From Cognataquiflexum rubidum (GTDB lineage: Bacteria > Bacteroidota > Bacteroidia > Cytophagales > Cyclobacteriaceae), in the NCBI RefSeq assembly GCF_022538115.1, contig NZ_JAKZAL010000017.1:53057-117056 (forward strand): DNA of 64,000 nt, written 5' to 3'. The notes below the pieces were generated by a model. It had not been told where the DNA came from and searched no databases. It saw nothing but the letters and a program-made list of their open reading frames with translations. The translations under genes and the position numbers were made by a program. Every line of letters begins with the position of its first letter. Positions within the stretch are counted from its first letter, which is position 1. Below are positions 8,566 to 17,514 of the stretch, one piece after another.

Positions 8566-9579
8566 TCAAAGAAGTTTGCGTTTCTCTAAAACTTCCTTTG
8601 CTTCTATGTATGCTTTATGTAATTTTTTTTCTAATTCATTTTTAGAGGGCAATTCAGTTAAATATTCGGCAACCATAATTCCATCTTTATGCATTTCCAG
8701 AAGTTCCACCTGTTCTTTACTTGTCTCTGCACAAAGAATTAATCCGACTGGAGAATTTTCACCTTCCTGTCTTTCATTTTTATTTAACCATTTCAGGTAC
8801 AATTCCATCTGTCCTTTATGCTTAGCTTGAAATTTCCCGATTTTTAACTCAATAGCTACCAATCTTTTCAACTTTCGATGATAAAACAGAAGATCCAAAT
8901 AATAATCTTCCCCATCAACTATCATTCTTTTTTGTCGCTCTATAAATGCAAATCCTTTCCCAATCTCTAGAATGAATTTTTCAAGTTCTTTCAATATGGC
9001 AGTTTCTAGGTCATTTTCTAGATAACCATAAGGTAGATTTAAAAAGTCAAGTAGATAAGGATCTTTAAACTTATCAGAAAGATGGTGCCCCTTATCTGGC
9101 AGTTGTATATTAGCTATTTCTTTTCTTTCGTATGTTTTTTGTTCAATTTGTTTTCTAAGACCTCTAACCCCCAATTGTTCTTCTATTGCCCGATGGGAAT
9201 AAAAGTTTATTTTTTCATTTGATTTTAATGGTATTAAAACTAAAAAATGCGACCAGCTTAAATGTCGTGACAGCGTAACGACTATTTCAGGGTCTGGAAA
9301 AACATCTGAAAATTGAAGCATTCTCCGTAAATTCTTTTCTTCAAAATTCCGACCGAAACGCTCTTCTAATTGTCGTGACAGTGTAACGACAATTATCCTT
9401 CCATATTCGGCACGTTTATGCTCCAAAATGAAATCATTAATCCGCTTTCCTACTTGCCAATAAAGTAAGGTCATTGCACTGTTTACTTGAGATATTGCCC
9501 TGGAATGGCTTTGCTCAATAAGATTACTTATTTCATTAAACAAAGCTGCTTCCGGCTTTGAATTACTTTTTTCAATCAT
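8566..9579 (-). CDS. DUF1016 / PD-(D/E)XK nuclease domain protein, intact
   Basis: This 337-residue protein carries the complete DUF1016 architecture: an N-terminal helical domain (MTLLYWQVGKRI, then AEYGRIIVVTLSRQL, then RHLSWSHFLVLIPL) and a C-terminal nuclease fold (GEDYYLDLLFYHRKLKRL, then AIELKIGKF). The aspartate in DLLF and the E-x-K in IELK are the expected PD-(D/E)XK active-site residues. Relatives such as E. coli YhcG are predicted nucleases often seen in variable genomic regions. The motif VVTLSR occurs twice, 36 codons apart, each time encoded by nearly the same imperfect palindrome. It differs clearly from the broken relative at 2273-3311, so it is not a recent duplicate. Confidence 0.92.
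   Translation of the reverse strand: MIEKSNSKPEAALFNEISNLIEQSHSRAISQVNSAMTLLYWQVGKRINDFILEHKRAEYGRIIVVTLSRQLEERFGRNFEEKNLRRMLQFSDVFPDPEIVVTLSRHLSWSHFLVLIPLKSNEKINFYSHRAIEEQLGVRGLRKQIEQKTYERKEIANIQLPDKGHHLSDKFKDPYLLDFLNLPYGYLENDLETAILKELEKFILEIGKGFAFIERQKRMIVDGEDYYLDLLFYHRKLKRLVAIELKIGKFQAKHKGQMELYLKWLNKNERQEGENSPVGLILCAETSKEQVELLEMHKDGIMVAEYLTELPSKNELEKKLHKAYIEAKEVLEKRKLL
9367..9395. repeat. Palindrome inside the DUF1016 coding sequence
   Basis: A 29-base inverted repeat has perfect 10-base arms (TAATTGTCGT and ACGACAATTA) around a 9-base centre that is itself partly self-complementary. Its core, GTCGTGACAGTGTAACGAC at 9372-9390, recurs with one change at 9264-9282 in the same gene. Both lie in frame and encode VVTLSR. 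Confidence 0.85.
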
Positions 9580-9853
9580 TTGCTTGTTTGCCTTTTTCTG
9601 AATTTAGCTACCTCTAGAAAAGTCTCCTTGTTTTTTTGCGTATTCCCTAACGGTTTGCTTTACGCTACTGGGGCGTCTATTTTCTCATTATCTAAACATA
9701 AAACTAATTATCTAAATATCCAATTTGAGCAAATTACTTTTCGGTTCTTCCCCACTTTCTTTTCCCATAAGGCCACACCATTCGAACCTATTTGAGGAGC
9801 TTATCTGTTGATGTCAGCAGAAGTCAAAACCATATATAAGGTTTGATCCTTAA

Positions 9854-9887
9854 CCAATATCCATGAATATCCAATATCCATGAATAT
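9854..9887 (+). repeat. 17-bp perfect tandem duplication upstream of the oxidoreductase
   Basis: Two adjacent identical copies of CCAATATCCATGAATAT (9854-9870 and 9871-9887) lie 45 bases before the oxidoreductase start. Each copy contains the partial palindrome ATATCCATGAATAT. This could be a regulator-binding site or simple replication slippage; the sequence alone does not decide. Confidence 0.8.
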
Positions 9888-9931
9888 CGATGTAATATTT
9901 AAAATACATCCAAAACAAGGATAACTTAATC

Positions 9932-10945
9932 ATGAGTCATAAAAACATAGCTTACTCCATCTTAGAACTTGCCATTGTGCCGCAGGGTGGTACCATAAAA
10001 CAAACCCTCCACAACTCCCTAGCTTTAGCCCAAGCCGCTGAATCTTTGGGTTACAAGCGGTATTGGTTTGCCGAGCACCATAATTCCGAGCATATCGGCA
10101 GCAGCGCTACTTCTCTCCTGATCGGTTACGTGGCCGAAAACACCAAGACCATCAGGGTAGGTTCGGGTGGTATCATGCTGCCCAATCACTCTCCATTGAT
10201 TATCGCAGAGCAGTTTGGAACCCTCGCGCATCTCTATCCCAACCGTATCGACTTGGGTCTTGGCAGGGCTCCCGGTACGGATTCGCTGACGGCACAAGCC
10301 ATCCGGTCGGATTTTATGCAGGCAGCACAGTCCTTTCCAAATGAAGTAGAAAAGATTCAGTATTACTTTTCGGTCAAAAACAAAAGCGCCAAAGTAAGGG
10401 CGACCATAGCGGAAGGAACTGATGTGCCGCTCTATATCTTGGGATCGAGTACAGACAGTGCCCATTTGTCGGCAAAAAAAGGATTGCCCTATGCCTTTGC
10501 CAGCCACTTTGCATCCACCTATCTGTTGCAGGCTTTGGGTATCTACCATCAGGAATTTCAACCTTCGGAGTTTTTATCCCAACCATACACCTTGGCGGGT
10601 GTCAATGTATTTGTGGCTGATACAGACGAAGAAGCTGAAAGATTATATACGACCTTGATCAGGATGTTTTTCAGTGTATTGACAGGATCCAGACAAGGTC
10701 TACAGGCACCGACAGCAATGACGAGGGATTTGAAAGAAATGGTGCAGCATCCTTCACTGCAACAGATGCTGAAATATTCCTTTGTAGGCAGTAAGGAAAC
10801 CGTAAAGAAACAGGCAAAGGAATTTTTGGCGCAAACCCAAGTGGATGAAATCATCGCCACCTCGACCATGTATGCCATTGAAGACAGGATTAAGTCTGCG
10901 ACGCTATTTGCGGAAGTGATGGAGGAGATAAACGAGAAGAGGTAA
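9932..10945 (+). CDS. LLM-class flavin-dependent oxidoreductase
   Basis: The 337-residue product has the bacterial luciferase-like TIM-barrel signature: SILELAIVPQGG near the N-terminus, RYWFAEHHNSEHIGSSAT, RVGSGGIMLPNHSPL, and PNRIDLGLGRAPGTD. These are typical of the MsnO8-like branch of flavin- or F420-dependent monooxygenases. Such enzymes use reduced flavin to oxidise small organic molecules; the substrate cannot be read from sequence. It is a single plus-strand gene with no obvious partner reductase nearby. Confidence 0.93.
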   Translation: MSHKNIAYSILELAIVPQGGTIKQTLHNSLALAQAAESLGYKRYWFAEHHNSEHIGSSATSLLIGYVAENTKTIRVGSGGIMLPNHSPLIIAEQFGTLAHLYPNRIDLGLGRAPGTDSLTAQAIRSDFMQAAQSFPNEVEKIQYYFSVKNKSAKVRATIAEGTDVPLYILGSSTDSAHLSAKKGLPYAFASHFASTYLLQALGIYHQEFQPSEFLSQPYTLAGVNVFVADTDEEAERLYTTLIRMFFSVLTGSRQGLQAPTAMTRDLKEMVQHPSLQQMLKYSFVGSKETVKKQAKEFLAQTQVDEIIATSTMYAIEDRIKSATLFAEVMEEINEKR

Positions 10946-11059
10946 AGCAGCTCGGCGTTTCACAGAAAGAGTTTTTTCATTATAACCAAAATGTGGGCTT
11001 CCCTCATTGCCCCTTCAATTACTCCCATTTGAATTCAATTGCAATGAAACACTTCAATG

Positions 11060-12130
11060 TCAGGCCAATTTGGTATTGGGGAAAATCACCTTGTCAGGAT
11101 TTTTCTTTAATTCTTCTATTACAACCTCAAAAAGTTCCCTTTTCACACGGCCGGAATTTTTTGGTTCGACCAGGTAGCGCACTGTCACCTCTATCCAGGT
11201 ATTGACATGTGCCTTCAAAATCACCGTAGGGTATTCATTGACATCCAATTCATCTACGGGAGTTTCAGACAAAATCTTTTTGAAGCGCTTCACCCTTCTG
11301 ACCATTGCTTCCCCAATCTTAACTTCAACCACACGCTTGATGGTTTCGCTGGTAAATTTAAAATCGCTGTCATAAGATATGAAGAAGCTCATTTCATTCC
11401 AGATAAAAGGAAACAAAGGCCATGAATAGTTGTAGACATATTCAACGAATACTTTGGAGTTGGCAAATCTGATAATACGTCCACTTGGATGGTCAGACGT
11501 CAAATAATCCCCATGAAATTCCCAAAGGGTGGTATCCAGATAGCCGACATTGATGACATCGCCAAAGACATTTCCTATCTTAATTCGATCACCGACTTCA
11601 AACGGTTTTCGGATCAGAATGTAAAGCCATCCAAAAAAACTCGTGATCAAGTTTTGTAAGGCAAAACCCAGAATCAAGGATATAATTCCAAATGAAACCG
11701 CCGCCGCATACCAATTCGCAAAAAGAAGGGAAAGGATGATGACAAGAATGATCAGGGCTGCAAATAAGTCTGCGATCCGGTTGAAATTAAATTCTTTGGT
11801 TTTATCTTCAATCTTGCTGTTAACGATATTTTTTAAAAGCCTAATCGCAAACAATACCAAAGAAACCAACATTATGGCTAATAAAATTTTTTGGGCAAGT
11901 GGAATATAGGTAATCGGAATAGGCAATCTCTTCCAGCCTAAGAGAAAATAAAGGGCTCCACATGACAAAAAAACAATGGCTGTGATTCCTAAAAAGGGCA
12001 TTTGTTTTTGTACAAATTCAGGGCTTTCTTTTTGTGCAACAACGGAGGTTTCGCTCAGGGCCCTTTGCACTTTCTCATCTTTTTTGATGGCTTCAAGTTC
12101 TTTGTCTTCTTTTTGTCCTGTCGTTCCCAT
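11060..12130 (-). CDS. MscS-family mechanosensitive ion channel
   Basis: The 356-residue protein begins with a hydrophilic stretch of about 45 residues, then membrane segments (FLGITAIVFLSCGALYFLLG, then ILLAIMLVSLVLFAIRLL, then IADLFAALIILVIILSLLFA, then AAAVSFGIISLILGFALQNL). The MscS beta domain follows: FFGWLYILIRKPFEVGDRI, then VINVGYLDTTLWE. MscS channels open under membrane tension and release solutes during hypo-osmotic shock; some relatives conduct specific ions. The C-terminal region (WIEVTVRYLVEP) matches family members. It is monocistronic on the minus strand. Confidence 0.93.
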   Translation of the reverse strand: MGTTGQKEDKELEAIKKDEKVQRALSETSVVAQKESPEFVQKQMPFLGITAIVFLSCGALYFLLGWKRLPIPITYIPLAQKILLAIMLVSLVLFAIRLLKNIVNSKIEDKTKEFNFNRIADLFAALIILVIILSLLFANWYAAAVSFGIISLILGFALQNLITSFFGWLYILIRKPFEVGDRIKIGNVFGDVINVGYLDTTLWEFHGDYLTSDHPSGRIIRFANSKVFVEYVYNYSWPLFPFIWNEMSFFISYDSDFKFTSETIKRVVEVKIGEAMVRRVKRFKKILSETPVDELDVNEYPTVILKAHVNTWIEVTVRYLVEPKNSGRVKRELFEVVIEELKKNPDKVIFPNTKLA

Positions 12131-12754
12131 GCATGAAGTTAACTCAAGTAGGCGAAATCTTTACCAAGTTTCTGTTTTTCCTTGCTTGGCTTCCCCCCAA
12201 TAAATTTCTGATAGGACAGTTCTATAGAAAATGTCAAAAATGAATTTGAGTATCCGCATTGTTGCACGTTCCCGACCAATTCCGAAATTTTCTATCTAAA
12301 AACTGAACTCCATTTGTTCGAAGTGGGAAGGAAGGATCCCGAAACTTCGGGAGGCCGGCACAGGCCTTGTGTGTGGATAAGGGATTAAAACGGGAGTTTT
12401 AATAGCCAGAATGTGCGGCTGCCCGTCTTGGCTTTTTTGGCTACTTTTTTGGCTAAGAAAAAAAGTAGCTGTAAAAATGAGCGATCGATTTTCTATGTCC
12501 TTAAGAACATCTTTATAGTTAATTTAGGTTTGTTCATTCATCCGGACACACATAAAAATGAATGGTCCAATTGAAGTATTCTGCGAATTATGTAAAACAC
12601 ACCTGATATTGTATTGCTTTTTCGCCTAAAATGATCCCGACCTTTGTCTCCGTATCTTCTTTTTCGATTTGGCCTCCCAAAATAGCCCAAGCTTAAAGGG
12701 GCGGTCAAAATTCCATGCCATATTTTACGCTAAAGACATGAAATTGACAAACCT
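12131..12754. other. Long intergenic region containing a dispersed repeat
   Basis: No gene is seen in these 624 bases. They include a dispersed repeat copy (about 12305-12362) with a second copy at the right end of the window. A T/A-rich stretch near 12435-12475 (TGGCTTTTTTGGCTAC and similar) resembles intergenic filler often seen in Bacteroidota genomes. Promoters for the two divergent flanking genes should also lie here, but none is clear. Confidence 0.55.
12305..12362 (+). repeat. Dispersed repeat, copy 1
   Basis: This stretch contains the small hairpin CCCGAAACTTCGGG followed by AGGCCGGCA. About 55 bases align with 63830-63888 near the window's right end, with scattered substitutions: the shared core is ATCCCGAAACTTC, then GGAG, then CCGGCA. 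Both copies are intergenic. No associated mobility gene is seen. Confidence 0.7.
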
Positions 12755-13861
12755 ATGAATCTATCCTTCTCCAAATTATTCTTTGTGTTGGCCTTCGTAT
12801 TTGGTCTTTTTGCGGTGATGGTGATTGCCAGGTCTGTCCTGATTCCGCTCAGTATGGCCTTGCTTGTCTCCTTTATTTTATTTCCGGTAGTTCAAAAATT
12901 AGAAGCTTGGGGAGTCAATCGGCTGCTTGCCGCCTTCCTTTCCTTACTGATGTTGTTTCTGATTTTGGGAGGATCTCTGACTCTAATCTCTTCCCAGATT
13001 ATGAATTTCTCAGATCAGATAGCGGGATTCACAGAAAAAATAATGGACATCTTGTCGGAGGTAATCGTCTATATAAATGGAAATATCAGTTTTATCGAGG
13101 ATCTGAACAGGGAAGATTTGATTGAGGAGGGAAAAAGCTGGCTTCAATCATCATCCGGAACATTATTACAAAGTACTTTTAGCACCACGACCACATTATT
13201 TACAGGCATATTTACCACTATCATCTTTACCTTTTTGATCCTGATTTATAGGGACGGCTTGACCAAGGCATTTGTCTCTTTTGGGGAGGAAGAAAATCAG
13301 GATAGAATCTTTAGGATGCTCCAAAAAATACAGCGCGTGGGAAAACAATACATTTCGGGAATGTTTATCTTGATTTTGATTTTGGGTTTTGCCAACAGTA
13401 TCGGGTTGCTCCTTATAGGGATTGACAACCCCTTTCTATTTGGATTTTTAGCAGCATTGTTATCCATTGTACCTTTTGTCGGCACCACCATTGGCGCAGT
13501 TATTCCGGTACTTTACGCTTTTATGTCTTCGGATTCTCTATGGGTTCCCGTGGCGGTGGTCATTTGGTTTTGGGCAATCCAGGTGATTGAAAGCAACTTT
13601 CTCAATCCAAAGATTGTAGGCAGTAGCCTCAATGTCAATGCCTTGGTTGCCATTATGAGTTTGTTGGTTGGAGCTGCGGTATGGGGAGTGGCAGGCATGA
13701 TTCTATTTTTGCCATTTGCTTCCATCCTCAAAGTAATCTGCGAGGAGTTTGAACAGCTGAAACCCATAGCCATGCTGATCAGCAACGACATTTCGGGTGA
13801 TGAGAAAAAAGAAGAAAAAGCTTCAAAGTGGATGGAAAAAGTAAAGGGATGGTTTAAATAA
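12755..13861 (+). CDS. AI-2E family transporter (PerM/YdiK type)
   Basis: The 368-residue membrane protein has paired N-terminal membrane helices (LFFVLAFVFGLFAVMVIAR, then LSMALLVSFILFPVVQKLEAWG), a central soluble region (about residues 95-150) and C-terminal helices with FLAALLSIVPFVGTTIGAVI and QVIESNFLNPKIVG, the family's most conserved segment. Members export various small molecules or act as Na+/H+ antiporters; the autoinducer-2 assignment that gave the family its name does not hold for most members. It is a single gene on the plus strand. Confidence 0.93.
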   Translation: MNLSFSKLFFVLAFVFGLFAVMVIARSVLIPLSMALLVSFILFPVVQKLEAWGVNRLLAAFLSLLMLFLILGGSLTLISSQIMNFSDQIAGFTEKIMDILSEVIVYINGNISFIEDLNREDLIEEGKSWLQSSSGTLLQSTFSTTTTLFTGIFTTIIFTFLILIYRDGLTKAFVSFGEEENQDRIFRMLQKIQRVGKQYISGMFILILILGFANSIGLLLIGIDNPFLFGFLAALLSIVPFVGTTIGAVIPVLYAFMSSDSLWVPVAVVIWFWAIQVIESNFLNPKIVGSSLNVNALVAIMSLLVGAAVWGVAGMILFLPFASILKVICEEFEQLKPIAMLISNDISGDEKKEEKASKWMEKVKGWFK

Positions 13862-13869
13862 ATATGGAT

Positions 13870-13990
13870 ATCCGCTTCTTTGCCAGTAACCCTTTGTTTT
13901 TATTCAAGCTGGACTGAAGACCGAAGTCGGAAGACCGAAGTACCGGGCATTTCGGTCTGCAGACGAGATTTAATATATTTATCCAATCTT
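13870..13990 (+). repeat. Dispersed degenerate repeat, copy A
   Basis: TTCTTTGCCAGTAACC is followed about 30 bases later by purine-rich GAAGACCGAAGTCGGAAGACC. The same arrangement recurs near 23215-23290 and 51037-51095, always just downstream of, or between, genes. Confidence 0.6.
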
Positions 13991-14039
13991 GTGGCATCTT
14001 TGCGTACAAACATATAAATAAATGTGGAATCGGAGCTCC

Positions 14040-14405
14040 TCACCCAACCCGTAAAATCTTTTCCATTTTTTTGCCATTGGCCAATTCATCGACCAACTTG
14101 TCCATATACCTGACCTGTCGGGTGATAGGATTTTCAATTTCTTCAATCCTGTAACCGCAGATTACGCCTGTGATAAGTACTGCATTGGGGTTCAAAGTTG
14201 CTTCGTTAAAGAAGGTTTCAAAGCTGGCTTTTTCATCAATCAGGTCCTGCAACTTCTTTTCATCAAAACCCGTCAGCCACTCGATAACCTGAAACAGTTC
14301 TTCCTTTGTCCTGCCTTTGCGCTCCACTTTGGTGATATAGTGGGGAAATACCGAAGCAAAGGTCATCTTTGCCACTCGCTCATTGTGTTCGGGAGTTGTT
14401 TTCAT
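14040..14405 (-). CDS. DUF2200 family protein
   Basis: The 121-residue soluble protein matches the DUF2200 family along its length: KMTFASVFPHYITKVERKGR at the N-terminus, EELFQVIEWLTGFDE in the middle, and VCGYRIEEIENPITRQVRYM towards the C-terminus. The family is small, widespread and of unknown function. It lies downstream of the ppc gene on the same strand, 135 bp away, and could share its transcript. Confidence 0.9.
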   Translation of the reverse strand: MKTTPEHNERVAKMTFASVFPHYITKVERKGRTKEELFQVIEWLTGFDEKKLQDLIDEKASFETFFNEATLNPNAVLITGVICGYRIEEIENPITRQVRYMDKLVDELANGKKMEKILRVG

Positions 14406-14539
14406 TGGATTTCAGTTTTAGTGAAACTTCTTGATAGGTAAAATAGCAACCTTGACTTCAAATATTTGACCAAAGAAAATAAGGATTGTTGGTGCAATGC
14501 AATTCCGTCTTCCGTCTTCATTCCTGGATTCGCCTTTGA

Positions 14540-17245
14540 TTATCCAGTATTTTTCAAGCCACTTGAAAGAGAATTGATCATACTGAGCAATTTTACAAGC
14601 ATCTTGTCTTTTTCCGCACTGTTGTCATCCATTTCCCTCCACTGCTTCAGGTAGTGGATATGCAGCTTGTGGAGGATTTTCAGTTTGCCTTCTCTCCATT
14701 TCAGGTTGTCATATTGTCCCTCCCTCCTGACAGCAACAGGTTCTTCAAAAAGCTCCCCGATCAGCTTAAAGCCATTATCATAATCCTTCAGGATCTTACC
14801 CATAAACAAGTCTCTCTCTGCGGTATCTCCATCAAGTTCCGCATATAACTTCATCATCTCCACATGGGAAAGGATCAAGTTAGTCTCTGTCTGAATGATC
14901 AGAAACTTGAAAAAAGTCCAATCGTTGACCATCTTTTTCAAACCTTCGAAAGCTCCAGGTTTTTCTTCTTTCAGCTTCATCAAAGCCTCCCCGAGTCCAT
15001 ACCAACCGGTGATGGTAATCCTGGAAAGGTTCCAGCTAAATACCCATGGAATTGCCCGCAGATCACCGAGCGTCCGGGTGCCTGTTCTTCTGACAGGTCT
15101 AGAACCGATTTTACTTTTTTCTAATACATCTATACAAGTTACTCTGCTATAAAAATCGATAAAGCCCGGTGTTTGAATAAAATCCTGGTAGTGCTCAAAT
15201 GATTTTTTGGACAAAAACTCCATGGTTTCAAAAGGAATCGCTGCTTCCTTGGTTTTGCTTTTGCCTTGGATAGTTTGCTTGGCTACACCTGAGGTCAGGG
15301 CATTCAGGTTGTAGGTGGCAGTCAGGGGATTGCCAAATTGCTGCGCAACAGTTTCTCCCTGCACCGTGATTTTGATGGTTCCGTTGACAGTGTAGGTAGG
15401 CATGCTTTCCAAAAAGCGGTGATACTTTCCTCCACCCCTACTGATAGTTCCTCCTGTTCCATGGAAAAAATAAATGCCTGTATTGTTTTTTCTACCCACC
15501 TCGGCAAGTTTTACCTCTGCTTTGAACAGGTTCCACTTACTGGCAATCGTTCCTCCGTCTTTGTTGCTGTCGCTGTAGCCCAACATGACTTCCTGTTGGT
15601 TGGAAATCCCGGCAGCCCGCTGTTGGGTGAGAGGATGTTGGAGAAATTTATCCAAGATCTCAGGACCGTTGTGAAGGTCTTCGATGGTTTCCAAAAGGGG
15701 AACCACCTTGATATGGGTATTGAGCAATTGAGTCTCACGCATCAACAGGTATACGACAAGCAAATCGCTGAGATTCCTTGTCATACTGATGATAAAAGAA
15801 CCAATTCCTTCCGAGCCATATTGATTGATATGATGCCTGACTACCCTATAGCAGTCCAAAACATTGTCTGCTTCAGCCCCATAGGACACCGTAATGTCTG
15901 TGATCAGGGAATGGCTTTCCAGGATTTTATTCAGATAAGCCACACGTTTTTCTTCGCCCCAATTGGCAAAATCGTAATCCTTTTCCCCATTTGATTGCAA
16001 AATTTGGGCAATGGCCTTGTCATGAAAAGCGCTGTTTTGTCGGATGTCCAATTTGGCAAGGTGAAATCCAAAGCAATGAACAGCCCGCTCAATCGGAAAA
16101 AACAAATCTTCAGCTATGCCCTGCAAACCGTTTTCAGAGAGAATTTCCCTTAAGAATTTGAGGTCATCTGACAGCGCTTTTCTTGACCTGTAGTGGGCTT
16201 CAGCATCTGCGTTTTTTTCAGAAATGGTATTCTCCAACTGCAACAGCATCAGACTCGCATATTGTCTCCAAGGCTCATAGGGATTTCTCCGGACAGCTTT
16301 TTCCCCTGCTTCACCCAAGGCTTTTGATTTTTTTTCTACCGCTTCCGACAAAAGAAATGGCACAGGATTGCTGATGGCAGAAACAGAAAGCTTGCTAGCC
16401 AAAACCACCAATTGCGATCTGATCAGCGAAAGGGCAGCATTTCTGTGCAGCAACAGCGTTTCCTGCGTGATACCCGGCGTGACAAAAGGATGCCCGTCTC
16501 TGTCCCCTCCTACCCAACTTCCGAATTGGATTTTGGGAAAAGAATCCGGGTTTTTGATTTTATGCGGGTCAAATCCCATGGCAATCCAAGAGCCCTTAAG
16601 CTGTTGGTCGCTTTTCTCCAATACAGTCGGAAAAATATTTCTCAGGTAATAAACGGTATTTGCCCTTTCGTCCCGGATATCCGGTTTTTCGAGGTAAATC
16701 TCCCCTGTCCGCCACCATCTCTCCAAGAGGTGGATGATCTTTGCTTCAATCAAATTTTGTTCAAGCTTGCTGAGAGACACGTTTTCCCGCTGTACCAAAA
16801 GCAAATACAATTCCCGGTGGATTTCTATCACGGTGACCCTTTTGGCTTCGGTGGGATGTGCAGTCAGTACCGGTATCACGCTAACTTGAGAGATGGCTTG
16901 GAGCATATCCTCCTCTGCGATTCCTTGGTCTTTCCAGATTTTAAATGCCTCCGCCCATGATCCCCTGATGGACGTGATGTCATCTTGGTTTTCCATTTTC
17001 CTCCGGTATTGTGTCGCTGCATTTTCTTCCACCATGGTCATCAACTGAAAGTAAATACTGAGCGATTGGATCACCTTGTCGATGGGAAGTGTGTTGTCAT
17101 CGATCCCTGCAAAATCCTCCGGATGGCTATTGATCAAAGGAATGACGTCGTGTTCATGGATCCGGGACAGCATCTCGACATAACAACCAATCAAAAAACT
17201 TCTGCTTTCAGTGACATTCTGAAAGGGACTCTTTTTCGTATTCAT
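14540..17245 (-). CDS. ppc: Phosphoenolpyruvate carboxylase
   Basis: The 901-residue enzyme adds bicarbonate to phosphoenolpyruvate to form oxaloacetate, replenishing the TCA cycle. The catalytic histidine is in VLTAHPTEAKR (residue 130), WVGGDRDGHPFVT follows, and further active-site segments are GYSDSNKDGG, FHGTGGTISRGGG and GSRPVRRTGTRTLGDLRAIP. The C-terminus GLKNTG matches the conserved terminal tail. The usual arginine of FHGRGG is threonine here, which is worth noting because that loop lies close to the active site. The gene is monocistronic or heads a short unit with the DUF2200 gene. Confidence 0.97.
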   Translation of the reverse strand: MNTKKSPFQNVTESRSFLIGCYVEMLSRIHEHDVIPLINSHPEDFAGIDDNTLPIDKVIQSLSIYFQLMTMVEENAATQYRRKMENQDDITSIRGSWAEAFKIWKDQGIAEEDMLQAISQVSVIPVLTAHPTEAKRVTVIEIHRELYLLLVQRENVSLSKLEQNLIEAKIIHLLERWWRTGEIYLEKPDIRDERANTVYYLRNIFPTVLEKSDQQLKGSWIAMGFDPHKIKNPDSFPKIQFGSWVGGDRDGHPFVTPGITQETLLLHRNAALSLIRSQLVVLASKLSVSAISNPVPFLLSEAVEKKSKALGEAGEKAVRRNPYEPWRQYASLMLLQLENTISEKNADAEAHYRSRKALSDDLKFLREILSENGLQGIAEDLFFPIERAVHCFGFHLAKLDIRQNSAFHDKAIAQILQSNGEKDYDFANWGEEKRVAYLNKILESHSLITDITVSYGAEADNVLDCYRVVRHHINQYGSEGIGSFIISMTRNLSDLLVVYLLMRETQLLNTHIKVVPLLETIEDLHNGPEILDKFLQHPLTQQRAAGISNQQEVMLGYSDSNKDGGTIASKWNLFKAEVKLAEVGRKNNTGIYFFHGTGGTISRGGGKYHRFLESMPTYTVNGTIKITVQGETVAQQFGNPLTATYNLNALTSGVAKQTIQGKSKTKEAAIPFETMEFLSKKSFEHYQDFIQTPGFIDFYSRVTCIDVLEKSKIGSRPVRRTGTRTLGDLRAIPWVFSWNLSRITITGWYGLGEALMKLKEEKPGAFEGLKKMVNDWTFFKFLIIQTETNLILSHVEMMKLYAELDGDTAERDLFMGKILKDYDNGFKLIGELFEEPVAVRREGQYDNLKWREGKLKILHKLHIHYLKQWREMDDNSAEKDKMLVKLLSMINSLSSGLKNTG

Positions 17246-17514
17246 AACCCAAGCTCTTTAAATTGCGCACACAAAAATCAATAGTAGAAAAGTAGTTGTC
17301 GGGTCATTATAAAACAAGGATTTCTTTTTATTCCTATGTTAATTATCATCCTTCAACTTCAATGACAATTGGCCCCTGCCAATTCGAATAACGAACTCCG
17401 AAAAATCAAATAAACAAATCCAATCTGTGCAACAAGAAAACAAAAAGGTAAACCCAACTTTGAAAATCATTTAATGCCCGGTCATATTTGCTCATGGCCA
17501 CAAATAGCCATTCC

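Noticed and set aside
9580..9795. 71-codon plus-strand frame upstream of the oxidoreductase
   Set aside because: Compositionally biased, begins one base after the divergent nuclease start and shows no family features.
15338..15994. 218-codon plus-strand frame inside ppc
   Set aside because: Antisense to a fully recognisable PEP carboxylase.
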